Positions 22,916 through 30,327 of a stretch of 32,360 nucleotides of DNA are shown piece after piece. The stretch's first letter is position 1. Every line of letters begins with the position of its first letter. A program made the position numbers and the translations under genes. The notes below the pieces were generated by a model, which saw only the letters and a program-made list of their open reading frames with translations, did not search any database and was not told the DNA's origin. Source of the stretch: Acidimicrobiia bacterium (lineage in GTDB: Bacteria; Actinomycetota; Acidimicrobiia; Spongiisociales; UBA5794); NCBI GenBank assembly GCA_027036355.1, contig JALVQZ010000183.1, forward strand, positions 1 to 32,360, given 5' to 3'.

Positions 22916-24261
22916 CACAGCACCGGCAGGTACTCCTCGAGCTCGAACCGGGAGACGTGCTGCTGGTAGTCGCGCCATTCCCGGTGCTTGTTGCGCAGGA
23001 ACCACTCGAACACGTGGTCCCCCAAGGCCGCGCGCACCAGCTCGGACGACTCCATCGCCCGCAACGCGTCGGCCAGGTTCGCGGGGAGCCTTCGGATCCC
23101 CGCCGCGGTGCGTTCGCCCGCCGACATCGTCAACACGTCCTCACCCATCTCCGGAGGCAGCTCGTACGCGTTCTCCACCCCCGCCAACCCCGCGGCCAGG
23201 ATCACCGAGAACGCCAGGTACGGGTTGCACGCCGGGTCCGGGGATCGGTACTCGATCCTGGTGGAGTCGATCTTGCCCCGCTTCGTGGTCGGGACCCGCA
23301 CGAGGGCCGTCTGGTCGTTCCTGGCCCAGGTCTCGTAGATGGGCGCATCGAAACCCCCGACGAGACGCTTGTACGAGTTCACCCACTGGTTCGTCACCGC
23401 CGTGATCTCACCTGCATGGTGGAGCAATCCGGCGATGAACCCGCGGGCGACCTTCGACAGCCCGTAGGGGTCCGACCCCTCGTGGAAGGCGTTCTCGTCG
23501 CCCTGGAACAGCGACAGGTGCAGATGCAACCCGGAACCGTCGTACCGCTCCAGGGGCTTCGGCATGAACGTGGCGTAGATGCCGTGCTCCATCGCCACCT
23601 CCTTGACCGCCAGACGGGTGGTGACGAGGTTGTCGGCCATCGTCAGCGCGTCGGTGTATCGCAGGTCCAGCTCGTGTTGGGAGGGCGACACCTCGTGGTG
23701 GGAGAACTCGACGGGGATGCCCAGCTTCTCGAGGGCCAGGATCGTGTCCCTCCGGTATTCCTGGGCGACGTCGAGCGGCGTCAGGTCGAAGTAGCCGCCC
23801 CGATCGAGGACCTTCGGCTCGGGCCCGGCGTCGGCGAAGTAGAAGTACTCCAGCTCGGGACCGACGTAGAACGAGTACCCCAGCTCGGCTGCCCGTTCGA
23901 GGTTGCGACGCAGCACGTGGCGGGGATCCCCGGGGAACGGCGCGCCGTCGGGGGTCACGATGTCGCAGAACATGCGAGCCGTGTCGCCACCCCGGCGCCA
24001 CGGCAGGATCTGGAACGTGGCCGGATCCGGCCGGGCCAGCATGTCGGCCTCCGAGACCCGCGAGAACCCGTCGATCGACGTACCGTCGAAGCTGAGCCCT
24101 TCCGCGAGCGCCACCTCCAACTCGGCGGGGGTGATCGCGAAGGACTTCAGGAACCCTTGCACGTCGGTGAACCACAACCGGACGAACCGGATGCCCCGTT
24201 CCTCGACGGTGCGCAACACGTAGTCCCGTTGACGGTCGGGAGCCGATCGTGACGTGTCCAT
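22915..24261 (-). CDS. glnA2: type I glutamine synthetase, GlnA2-like
   Basis: A 448-residue GSI-family enzyme that ligates ammonia (or, for some actinobacterial GlnA2/A3 proteins, a polyamine) to glutamate using ATP. The N-terminus TVEERGIRFVRLWFTDVQGF, the FDGTSIDGFSRVSEADM segment, GPELEYFYF, HHEVSPSQHELDL and NQWVNSYKRL are all present. Length (about 450) fits GlnA2 rather than the longer adenylylated GlnA1. ATG 24261 has no Shine-Dalgarno but a TACGAT hexamer ends six bases before it. It is co-transcribed with glnR and divergent from glnII across a predicted GlnR operator. Confidence 0.93.
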   Translation of the reverse strand: MDTSRSAPDRQRDYVLRTVEERGIRFVRLWFTDVQGFLKSFAITPAELEVALAEGLSFDGTSIDGFSRVSEADMLARPDPATFQILPWRRGGDTARMFCDIVTPDGAPFPGDPRHVLRRNLERAAELGYSFYVGPELEYFYFADAGPEPKVLDRGGYFDLTPLDVAQEYRRDTILALEKLGIPVEFSHHEVSPSQHELDLRYTDALTMADNLVTTRLAVKEVAMEHGIYATFMPKPLERYDGSGLHLHLSLFQGDENAFHEGSDPYGLSKVARGFIAGLLHHAGEITAVTNQWVNSYKRLVGGFDAPIYETWARNDQTALVRVPTTKRGKIDSTRIEYRSPDPACNPYLAFSVILAAGLAGVENAYELPPEMGEDVLTMSAGERTAAGIRRLPANLADALRAMESSELVRAALGDHVFEWFLRNKHREWRDYQQHVSRFELEEYLPVL

Positions 24262-24267
24262 CCCCGC

Positions 24268-24273
24268 ATCGTA
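24268..24273 (-). promoter_or_regulatory. -10 hexamer TACGAT, leaderless promoter of glnA2-glnR
   Basis: TACGAT, six bases, ATG 24261. The -35 region (TAGGCG at 24291-24296) is poor, which fits dependence on an activator bound just upstream at 24312-24349. Confidence 0.5.
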
Positions 24274-24311
24274 CGATGCCGCCCGCCATTCGCCTACCTC
24301 GGGTCGGCCCC

Positions 24312-24349
24312 GAAACACAGCGTTCACATTGCGGTTACCGCGACGTAAC
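24312..24349. promoter_or_regulatory. predicted GlnR operator: four 5-bp half-sites at 11-bp spacing
   Basis: GAAAC (24312), TTCAC (24323), GTTAC (24334) and GTAAC (24345) each start exactly 11 bp apart. Published actinobacterial GlnR boxes are described as gTnAc-n6-GaAAc-n6-gTnAc-n6-GaAAc, the same 5-plus-6 periodicity. Relative to a leaderless glnA2 start the site spans about -51 to -88, a normal activator position; it lies 81 bp before the glnII ATG. Recognised by eye, not by a matrix scan. Confidence 0.65.
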
Positions 24350-24430
24350 CGCGTCCGGCGACACTGCCGCCGACGGCGGCGCCGCGGCGTCGCCGTGCTC
24401 CGAAGCACATCGGTGAAAGCGAGGAACCAC

Positions 24431-25441
24431 ATGGCGTACCGGGCCGAGTACATCTGGATCGACGGTCAGAAGCCGACCGCCAAGCTCCGTTCGAAGACCA
24501 AGGTCGTCCCCGAGGGTCAGGAGCCGCCCATCTGGGGATTCGACGGCTCCAGCACCGAGCAGGCCCCCGGGAACTCGTCGGACTGCGTCCTGCGGCCCGT
24601 CAAGGTCGTTCCCGACCCGATCCGGGGCGGCCACGACGTTCTCGTGATGTGCGAGGTCCTCACCGTCGACATGGAACCGCACGAGTCGAACACCCGGGCG
24701 CCGCTGCAGGCCGTCGCCGAACGCTACGCCGACCACGAACCCTGGTTCGGGCTCGAGCAGGAGTACACGTTCTTCAAGGACGGACGGCCGCACGGATGGC
24801 CGGTCATGGGTTTCCCCGCTCCCCAGGGCGGCTACTACTGCGGTATCGGCGCCGACGAGATCTGGGGCCGAGACGTCGTCGAGGCCCACACCAAGGCGTG
24901 CATCGACGCCGGGTTGGCGATCTCGGGCACCAACGCCGAGGTCATGATCGGCCAGTGGGAGTTCCAGATCGGGCCGCTGAGTCCCCTCGAGGTCGGCGAC
25001 CAGGTCTGGCTGGCTCGCTGGCTGCTGTACCGGATCGCCGAGGACTTCGACATCTCGGCCCATCTGGACCCGAAGCCCGTCGAAGGCGACTGGAACGGCG
25101 CCGGGATGCACACGAACTTCTCCACCAAGGAGATGCGCGAGTCCTACGACGCCATCATCGCCGCCTGCGAGGCGTTGGGGAAGCGAGCCGACGAGCACAT
25201 CAAGAACTACGGGGCCGGGATCGAGAAGCGGCTCACGGGCCTGCACGAGACCGCCCCGTGGACCGAGTACAGCTACGGCGTGTCCGACCGGGGCGCATCG
25301 GTCCGGATCCCCTGGCAGGTGGCCAAGGAGGGGAAGGGCTACATCGAGGACCGGCGGCCCAACGCCAACGCCGATCCGTACGTCGTCGCCCGGCTCATCA
25401 CCGACACGGTGTGTTCGTACCTGGAGGAGACAGGAGGCTGA
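24431..25441 (+). CDS. glnII: type II (eukaryote-type) glutamine synthetase
   Basis: A 336-residue GSII, the short octameric or decameric glutamine synthetase found in eukaryotes, rhizobia and actinobacteria. Motifs are WGFDGSSTEQAPGNSSD, GPLSPLEVGDQVW, WNGAGMHTNFSTKEMR and NANADPYVVARLITDT. It is unlike the GSI enzyme encoded divergently. The start at ATG 24431 is preceded by GCGAGGAACC and gives the standard N-terminus; the open frame upstream is non-coding. The divergent pairing with glnA2 across a GlnR-like box implies joint nitrogen control. Confidence 0.95.
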   Translation: MAYRAEYIWIDGQKPTAKLRSKTKVVPEGQEPPIWGFDGSSTEQAPGNSSDCVLRPVKVVPDPIRGGHDVLVMCEVLTVDMEPHESNTRAPLQAVAERYADHEPWFGLEQEYTFFKDGRPHGWPVMGFPAPQGGYYCGIGADEIWGRDVVEAHTKACIDAGLAISGTNAEVMIGQWEFQIGPLSPLEVGDQVWLARWLLYRIAEDFDISAHLDPKPVEGDWNGAGMHTNFSTKEMRESYDAIIAACEALGKRADEHIKNYGAGIEKRLTGLHETAPWTEYSYGVSDRGASVRIPWQVAKEGKGYIEDRRPNANADPYVVARLITDTVCSYLEETGG

Positions 25442-25453
25442 TCGCCGGCGCGC

Positions 25454-26035
25454 CTACGGCGTCGCCGCCTTCACGGCGTTGAGCGCCGCCGTCAGCGCCG
25501 CCACCTTGGCGTCGAAGTCCTCCACGGCCTGACGGCGGAGCGTGCCGTCGTCGGGAGCGCGCAGACCGTCGATGACGGCGTCCGATGCGGTGACGAGGTC
25601 GCTCGCGGCCGCCTGCACCGCCGGCCACAGGTCCGGATAGCCGTTGGCGTCGGGAACCGCGGTGGCATCGATCTCCGACGCCAGGGTCTCGGCCCTGGTC
25701 TTGACGTCCTCGAACCCGGCCAGCGCCTGGTCGAAGGTGATGTCCCGCGCCTCCCATGCCTCGTTCGTGGCGTGGAGGTCCGACTGGATCTCGGTGGTGA
25801 CGCCCTGGAACCGCTCCACCTCACCGAGGAAGGCTCGGATGTCGGCCGGGAGCGTCGTCGAGGTGGTGGTGGGCGGCTCGGTGGTGGTCGTCGTCGACGA
25901 CGTCGACGTCGTGGACGCGGCGATGTCGGCGGGCGGCAGGGCGTTCACGAAGACGTACGTGAACCCGAGCAACCCGACGATCACCAGCGGCAGGATCCAC
26001 CGGCCGTGCTTGGGGTCTTCCTTGCTCACGGGCAT
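25454..26035 (-). CDS. membrane-anchored hypothetical protein with helical extracytoplasmic domain
   Basis: A 193-residue protein I do not recognise. The N-terminus is short and charged, followed by one membrane span (about 13-31), a Ser/Thr-rich linker (about 40-62) and a domain rich in Ala, Asp and Glu that looks fully helical (63-193), possibly a three- or four-helix bundle. It converges on glnII with a 12-bp gap. ATG 26035 is preceded by CCTCCTAACCTCC, which is the opposite of a ribosome-binding site, so initiation is unclear; GTG 26029 is an alternative. The 36-bp repeat block lies directly upstream. Confidence 0.7.
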   Translation of the reverse strand: MPVSKEDPKHGRWILPLVIVGLLGFTYVFVNALPPADIAASTTSTSSTTTTTEPPTTTSTTLPADIRAFLGEVERFQGVTTEIQSDLHATNEAWEARDITFDQALAGFEDVKTRAETLASEIDATAVPDANGYPDLWPAVQAAASDLVTASDAVIDGLRAPDDGTLRRQAVEDFDAKVAALTAALNAVKAATP

Positions 26036-26091
26036 GGAGGTTAGGAGGTTCCACCGTGATCGTCGGCATCTCCCCCACCCGGAACCGCGAA

Positions 26092-26323
26092 CCCAGGGTT
26101 CGCCAAGCCCCCACAGGGCGCCCACAGCCCACGGTTCACCGGGTCCACCGTCGCGCCACCGAACTCTGGGCTGGCCAAGCCCTCAGAGGGCGCCCACAAC
26201 CCTGGGTTCGCCAAGCCCCCAGAGGGCGCCCACAACCCTGGGTTCGCCAAGCCCCCAGAGGGCGCCCACAACCCAGGGTTCGCCAAGCCCCCACAGGGCG
26301 CCCACAACCCTGGGTTCGCCGAG
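26092..26323. repeat. 36-bp tandem repeat, about 6.4 copies
   Basis: Units begin at 26092, 26128, 26164, 26200, 26236 and 26272, with a partial seventh at 26308. Copies 4 and 5 are identical, copy 2 is strongly diverged, and copies 1 and 6 share the same two variants (CCCAGGG and CCACAGGG). Each unit carries two small palindromes, AACCCWGGGTT and GGGCGCCC. The block fills most of the 313-bp gap between the membrane protein and the folate operon. On the minus strand it reads as a 12-residue repeat (LWAPSGGLANPG) in an ORF from TTG 26307 to 26041, but without start signals. I treat it as a minisatellite. Confidence 0.93.
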
Positions 26324-26336
26324 TGGTCGTCATCGC

Positions 26337-26342
26337 TAGCCT
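26337..26342 (+). promoter_or_regulatory. -10 hexamer TAGCCT, leaderless promoter of the SDR gene
   Basis: TAGCCT, six bases, ATG 26349. It starts 13 bp after the last partial repeat unit, so the repeats occupy the -35 region and upstream. Confidence 0.55.
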
Positions 26343-26348
26343 GGCGGC

Positions 26349-27077
26349 ATGGAGCTCGCCGGACGCACCGCCATCGTCACCGGTGGCGCGGTCAGGGTCG
26401 GACGGGCCATCACCCTCGCCCTCGCCGCCGCCGGCGTCGACGTGTTCATCCACTACAACCGCTCGGCCGGACCCGCCGAGGACACCGCCGCCGAAGCCCG
26501 GGCCCTCGGCGTCCGAGCCGCCATCGGCTCGGTCGACCTGACCGACCCCGCCACCGCACCCGACCTCGTCGCCAAGGCACGCGACGCCCTCGGCCCGGCG
26601 AGCCTGCTCGTCAACTCGGCCTCCGGCTTCCCCGAAGACACCCTCGCCGACGTCACCCTCGAGCGATGGCGACGGACCCACGACCTGACCCTCACCTCAC
26701 CGGTGTTCCTCACCCAGGCGTTCGCCGCCGCCCTCGGGAACCAGGACGGCGCCGTCGTCAACGTGACCGACGTCAAGACCCACCGTCCCTACACCAAACG
26801 GTTCTCCTACATCGTCGCCAAAGGCGGCATCGACACCTTCACGCGAGCCGCCGCCGTCGCCCTCGCCCCGACCATCCGCGTCAACGCCGTCGCCCTCGGG
26901 GTCATCCTGCCTCCGAACGGTGAAGACGAGTCCTATGCCCGCCGGCTCGCCGACGACCTGCCGCTGCAACGCATCGGAGGGACCGAACCCGTCGCCGACA
27001 CCGTGCTCTTCCTCCTCCGCAACGACTTCATGACCGGCGAGATCGTCCACGTCGACGGCGGAGGACACCTCGTCTGA
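26349..27077 (+). CDS. SDR, pteridine reductase/FolM-like
   Basis: A 242-residue short-chain dehydrogenase. The cofactor motif is TGGAVRVGRAI (11-21). In place of the usual catalytic Ser it has Asp141 in VNVTDVKTH, followed by Tyr154 and Lys158 in YIVAKGG. That Asp-Tyr-Lys set and the VNAVALGVILPP segment are typical of PTR1/FolM pterin reductases. The position at the head of folB and folKE supports a role reducing dihydro- or tetrahydropterins or dihydrofolate. No thymidylate synthase or folA is in the window, so replacement of FolA is only an idea. Confidence 0.82.
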   Translation: MELAGRTAIVTGGAVRVGRAITLALAAAGVDVFIHYNRSAGPAEDTAAEARALGVRAAIGSVDLTDPATAPDLVAKARDALGPASLLVNSASGFPEDTLADVTLERWRRTHDLTLTSPVFLTQAFAAALGNQDGAVVNVTDVKTHRPYTKRFSYIVAKGGIDTFTRAAAVALAPTIRVNAVALGVILPPNGEDESYARRLADDLPLQRIGGTEPVADTVLFLLRNDFMTGEIVHVDGGGHLV

Positions 27078-27103
27078 CCGCCAGACGCGCCGACCTCCGG
27101 CGG

Positions 27104-27109
27104 TAGGGT
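27104..27109 (+). promoter_or_regulatory. -10 hexamer TAGGGT, leaderless promoter of folB
   Basis: TAGGGT, seven bases, ATG 27117, no Shine-Dalgarno. It may add to readthrough from the SDR gene. Confidence 0.45.
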
Positions 27110-27116
27110 TCATGCC

Positions 27117-27479
27117 ATGGAACACGACCGCATCCACATCAAGGACCTCCTGGTCATGGGCATCATCGGGATCAACCCCGAAGAACGCCTCGACCCCCAA
27201 GAGATCCTCGTCAACGTCACCATGTGGGCCGACACACGCGCCGCGGCGGCCTCGGACGACATCGCCGACGCCGTCAACTACCGGACCATCAACAAGGCCC
27301 TCATCGCCCACATCGAGGGCACCCGCCCGATGCTCGTCGAACGCCTCGCCGACGAGCTCGCCAACCTCTGCCTCGAACTCGACCAGCGCATCCACCGGGT
27401 CGAGCTGACCGTCGAGAAGCCCGGAGCCCTCCGCCACGCCCGCTCCGTCGGCGTCACCGTCACCCGGACCCGCGCATGA
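27117..27479 (+). CDS. folB: dihydroneopterin aldolase
   Basis: A 120-residue enzyme that splits 7,8-dihydroneopterin to 6-hydroxymethyl-dihydropterin and glycolaldehyde. Typical features are [19 protein letters not shown] with the active-site Glu, [27 protein letters not shown] and the C-terminal VTVEKPGAL-type strand (here [12 protein letters not shown] with its conserved Lys). Full length. Its stop overlaps the folKE start by four bases. Confidence 0.95.
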   Translation: MEHDRIHIKDLLVMGIIGINPEERLDPQEILVNVTMWADTRAAAASDDIADAVNYRTINKALIAHIEGTRPMLVERLADELANLCLELDQRIHRVELTVEKPGALRHARSVGVTVTRTRA

Positions 27480-28600
27480 CCCAGCGGCGAAGCCACGCGC
27501 ACGCGGTCGTGTCGATCGGATCGAACATCGACAAGGAGCGCAACGTCCCCGATGCCATCCGGCGGATGCGACGGGACGCCCACCTGGAACTGCGGGCGGT
27601 GAGTCCCGTCTACCGATCTCCCGCCATCGGCGGACCACCCGGCAGCCCCGACTTCTACAACGCGGCCGCCCTCGTCTGCACCGACCTCGAACCGGCCGAG
27701 TTGCGAGCGCACCTGCGCAGCATCGAAGCGAGCATGGGACGGGTCCGCACCGACGACCCCAACGCCCCCCGCACCATCGACCTCGACATCGTCTACTACG
27801 ACGACCGGGTCGTCGAAGGCGACGGCTGGGAGATCCCCGATCGGAATGCGACCGCATACCCGCACGTTGCCATCCCTACCGCCAACGTGGCGCCCGACCT
27901 GGTCCACCCGACCGACGGCCGGACCGCCACCCAGATCGCGGCCGACCTCGACGATGGGAGCGTGCAACCAGTGAACGCCATCCAACTCTCAGGACCGTAC
28001 GGCAACGACCTCGCCTCGGACTTCGACGCCGTCGAAGACGTCTACGCACCGCGTCTCGAAGCGATCGTCCGGGACCAACTCCTCGAGATCGGCGAGGACC
28101 CCGACCGAGAAGGGCTCCAACGCACCCCCTTGCGGGTCGCCAAGGCCCTCGATTTCCTGACCAGCGGCTACACCACCTCCCTCGACGAGGTCATCAACGA
28201 CGCCATCTTCGACGCCGAGGGCGCCGAAGAGATGGTGCTCGTCAAGGACATCGAGTTCTACTCGATGTGCGAACACCACATGCTGCCGTTCTTCGGCAAG
28301 GCCGCCGTCGCCTACCTACCGAAAGGCAAGATCATCGGGCTCTCCAAGATCGCCAGGCTCGTCGATGTCTTCGCCCGGCGACTCCAGGTCCAAGAACGGC
28401 TCACCAACCAGATCGCCGACGCGTTGACCGAGACGCTCGACCCCCATGGCGTCGCCGTCGTGTTGGAAGGACGCCACCTGTGCATGATGATGCGCGGCGT
28501 CCAGAAGCAGGACTCCGCCATGATCACCTCGGCGATGCGCGGCACCTTCAAGGAGGACGCCCGCACGCGAAGCGAGTTCCTGGACCTGACACGGGGCTGA
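27476..28600 (+). CDS. folKE: bifunctional FolK-FolE (HPPK / GTP cyclohydrolase I)
   Basis: One uninterrupted 374-residue frame holding two folate enzymes. Residues about 9-165 are HPPK ([50 protein letters not shown]), which pyrophosphorylates hydroxymethyl-dihydropterin. Residues about 180-374 are GTP cyclohydrolase I, the first pathway step, with zinc ligands Cys265, His268 and Cys336 ([21 protein letters not shown]). The FolK domain ends at its normal terminus with almost no linker before FolE. A folKE fusion is known in Lactococcus lactis. An internal GTG at the seam (27971) may also yield FolE alone. Confidence 0.93.
   Translation: MTQRRSHAHAVVSIGSNIDKERNVPDAIRRMRRDAHLELRAVSPVYRSPAIGGPPGSPDFYNAAALVCTDLEPAELRAHLRSIEASMGRVRTDDPNAPRTIDLDIVYYDDRVVEGDGWEIPDRNATAYPHVAIPTANVAPDLVHPTDGRTATQIAADLDDGSVQPVNAIQLSGPYGNDLASDFDAVEDVYAPRLEAIVRDQLLEIGEDPDREGLQRTPLRVAKALDFLTSGYTTSLDEVINDAIFDAEGAEEMVLVKDIEFYSMCEHHMLPFFGKAAVAYLPKGKIIGLSKIARLVDVFARRLQVQERLTNQIADALTETLDPHGVAVVLEGRHLCMMMRGVQKQDSAMITSAMRGTFKEDARTRSEFLDLTRG
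27971..28600 (+). CDS. possible internal start giving free GTP cyclohydrolase I
   Basis: GTG 27971 (codon 166 of the fusion) falls exactly at the FolK/FolE junction and would give a 209-residue FolE ([20 protein letters not shown] at its start), a normal FolE length. GGGAG at 27956-27960 lies ten bases upstream, a slightly long spacing. Evidence is positional only; no expression can be inferred. Confidence 0.4.
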   Translation: MNAIQLSGPYGNDLASDFDAVEDVYAPRLEAIVRDQLLEIGEDPDREGLQRTPLRVAKALDFLTSGYTTSLDEVINDAIFDAEGAEEMVLVKDIEFYSMCEHHMLPFFGKAAVAYLPKGKIIGLSKIARLVDVFARRLQVQERLTNQIADALTETLDPHGVAVVLEGRHLCMMMRGVQKQDSAMITSAMRGTFKEDARTRSEFLDLTRG

Positions 28601-28636
28601 CGTCCGCCGCCCGCCGCGTCACTCCGGCGACACCGG

Positions 28637-28642
28637 TAGCCT
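28637..28642 (+). promoter_or_regulatory. -10 hexamer TAGCCT, leaderless promoter of moaA
   Basis: TAGCCT, six bases, ATG 28649, no Shine-Dalgarno. Confidence 0.55.
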
Positions 28643-28648
28643 CGGTCC

Positions 28649-29653
28649 ATGCTCGTCGACACGCTCGGCCGCCCGCTGCAGGACCTCCGCATCTCGGTGA
28701 CGGACCGCTGCAACTTCCGGTGCACCTACTGCATGCCGCGAGACATCTTCGACCACGACTACGAGTTCCTCCCCCGCGAGGACCTGCTGACCTTCGAGGA
28801 GATCGAACGCCTCACCCGCATCTTCGCCGATCTCGGTGTCCGGAAGGTCCGCCTCACCGGCGGAGAGCCACTCCTTCGGCGAGGACTCGAGACCCTGATC
28901 GGCCGCATCGCCGCCATCGACGGCATCGACGACCTCACCCTCACCACCAACGGTTCCCTCCTGGCCAGGAAGGCCGCGGCGCTCGCCGCCGCCGGCCTCG
29001 GGCGGGTCACCGTCAGCCTCGACTCCATCGACGACGAGGTGTTCCGAGCCATGAACGACGCCGACCATTCGGTCGCCGACGTCCTCGAGGCGATCGAGGT
29101 GGCCGCCGCGGCCGGCCTCGCCCCGATCAAGATCAACGCCGTCATCCAGCGCGGCGTGAACGACGGCGGGATCGTGGCGATGGCCGAACGGTTCCGGCAC
29201 ACCGGACACGTCGTTCGGTTCATCGAGTTCATGGACGTCGGAACCGCCAACGGCTGGGTCATGAGCTCGGTGGTGCCGACGTCGGAGATCGTGTCGCGGA
29301 TCCACGCCCGCTGGCCCCTCGAGCCGATCGATCCCGCCTACCGCGGGGAGGTCGCCCACCGCTGGCGCTACGTCGACGGGGCGGGGGAGATCGGGGTCAT
29401 CTCGTCGGTGACGGCGCCGTTCTGCCGCGACTGCAGCCGGCTTCGCCTCTCCGCCGAAGGCGTCATGTACACCTGCCTATTCGCCACCGGCGGCACCGAC
29501 CTCAAGGAGCCGCTCCGCGCCGGCGCCGACGACCAGGCGCTGCGGGACATCGTCGTCTCCACCTGGGAAGCACGGACCGACCGCTACTCGGAACGACGCA
29601 CGGAGGTGTCCCTCGACCTCCCCAAGGTCGAGATGTCCTACATCGGGGGTTGA
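28649..29653 (+). CDS. moaA: GTP 3',8-cyclase (molybdenum cofactor biosynthesis)
   Basis: A 334-residue radical SAM enzyme that converts GTP to 3',8-cyclo-GTP with MoaC in molybdopterin synthesis. The N-terminal [4Fe-4S] motif is Cys21, Cys25, Cys28 (CNFRCTYC); the C-terminal cluster uses Cys259, Cys262 and Cys276 ([15 protein letters not shown]). [12 protein letters not shown] carries the SAM-binding GGEP. The protein ends in the required Gly-Gly (MSYIGG). No other moa/moe gene is in the window. Confidence 0.97.
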   Translation: MLVDTLGRPLQDLRISVTDRCNFRCTYCMPRDIFDHDYEFLPREDLLTFEEIERLTRIFADLGVRKVRLTGGEPLLRRGLETLIGRIAAIDGIDDLTLTTNGSLLARKAAALAAAGLGRVTVSLDSIDDEVFRAMNDADHSVADVLEAIEVAAAAGLAPIKINAVIQRGVNDGGIVAMAERFRHTGHVVRFIEFMDVGTANGWVMSSVVPTSEIVSRIHARWPLEPIDPAYRGEVAHRWRYVDGAGEIGVISSVTAPFCRDCSRLRLSAEGVMYTCLFATGGTDLKEPLRAGADDQALRDIVVSTWEARTDRYSERRTEVSLDLPKVEMSYIGG

Positions 29654-29791
29654 CGGTTCGGGCGGTCTTCACCGATACCCGTACGTCTTCACCAACGCCT
29701 CGGACGCCGACAACGACTCCAGGGCCGCAGGGACAGACCCTCGATCCTTGAACAGGTCGAAGATGAAGTCCCTCGTCGCCGCACGGACCCC
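29654..29791 (-). other. short region with a protein-like but start-less frame
   Basis: The 173-bp gap between moaA and the LysM gene contains, on the minus strand, about 42 codons ending at a stop at 29669 that read like ordinary protein (for example TRDFIFDLFKDRG and EALVKTYGYR). No start codon lies in the gap in that frame; the frame only opens from an ATG inside the LysM gene. It could be a gene remnant or chance. Confidence 0.2.
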
Positions 29792-29820
29792 TTGAAGCGT
29801 GCCGGGCCGTTGCGTACGTT
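29792..29820 (+). promoter_or_regulatory. promoter TTGAAG-N17-TACGTT of the LysM gene
   Basis: TTGAAG (29792-29797) and TACGTT (29815-29820) are separated by the ideal 17 bases, and six bases follow before GTG 29827. This is the best complete sigma-70-type promoter in the window, giving a leaderless transcript. Confidence 0.65.
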
Positions 29821-29826
29821 CGCACC

Positions 29827-30327
29827 GTGGATGTCGCAACGTGGATCGTCGCCGCCGTCGCCGCCGTCGCCGCCGTCGCCGCCGTCGCCTCCGGTCTCGC
29901 AGCCGCAGCGACCGTTGCACCGGCGATCGCTGCGGTCCGGCGCTTCGAGCTCCCCGATCATCTCGAACGCCTGATCCTGTGGGGCGCTCTGGGCGCCTCG
30001 CTGCTCGGGCGGGTCACCCCCGCGATGGCGGCGCCGCCACCCGCACCGATCCGCGTCCTCCCCGACCCGGCCCCATCCGATCCGACCCGAACGGCACCCG
30101 CACCGACCCAGACCGCGAGCACCGAGCGGGTCCATGTCGTCGTACCGGGCGACACCCTGTGGGACATCGCCGCCGCCGCGCTGGCAACCCGCGACGGGAG
30201 CCGTCCCACGGCGCATCGGATCGCCCGCTACTGGCCCGTCGTCTACGCCGCCAATCGGGAGGTGATCGGCGACGATCCCGACCTGATCCACCCCGGCCAG
30301 CGCCTCCGCATCCCGGAAGAAGGATGA
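29827..30327 (+). CDS. LysM-domain membrane protein
   Basis: A 166-residue protein with a long Ala/Val hydrophobic N-terminus (about 5-36), a second hydrophobic segment (about 48-68, ending AMA, possibly a cleavage or exit point), a Pro/Thr-rich linker (70-100) and a C-terminal LysM module (102-163: HVVVPGDTLWDIAAAAL to HPGQRLRIP). LysM binds the glycan of peptidoglycan, so the protein is probably anchored in the membrane with its tail in the wall. Its stop overlaps the next gene. Confidence 0.85.
   Translation: MDVATWIVAAVAAVAAVAAVASGLAAAATVAPAIAAVRRFELPDHLERLILWGALGASLLGRVTPAMAAPPPAPIRVLPDPAPSDPTRTAPAPTQTASTERVHVVVPGDTLWDIAAAALATRDGSRPTAHRIARYWPVVYAANREVIGDDPDLIHPGQRLRIPEEG
29848..29889 (+). 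repeat. 9-bp in-frame tandem repeat (gtcgccgcc), about 4.7 copies
   Basis: Perfect 9-bp units within the LysM gene encode Val-Ala-Ala steps of the N-terminal hydrophobic segment. Such a tract can expand or contract in frame and change the length of the membrane helix. Confidence 0.85.

Noticed and set aside
26041-26307. Repeat ORF encoding LWAPSGGLANPG units as a real gene
   Set aside because: It starts at TTG with no ribosome-binding site or -10 element, is open in other frames too because the unit is a multiple of three, and includes a diverged unit. Listed under the repeat instead.
26092-26323. CRISPR array, because the repeat unit is 36 bp
   Set aside because: Units are directly contiguous with no unique spacers, and no cas genes are present.
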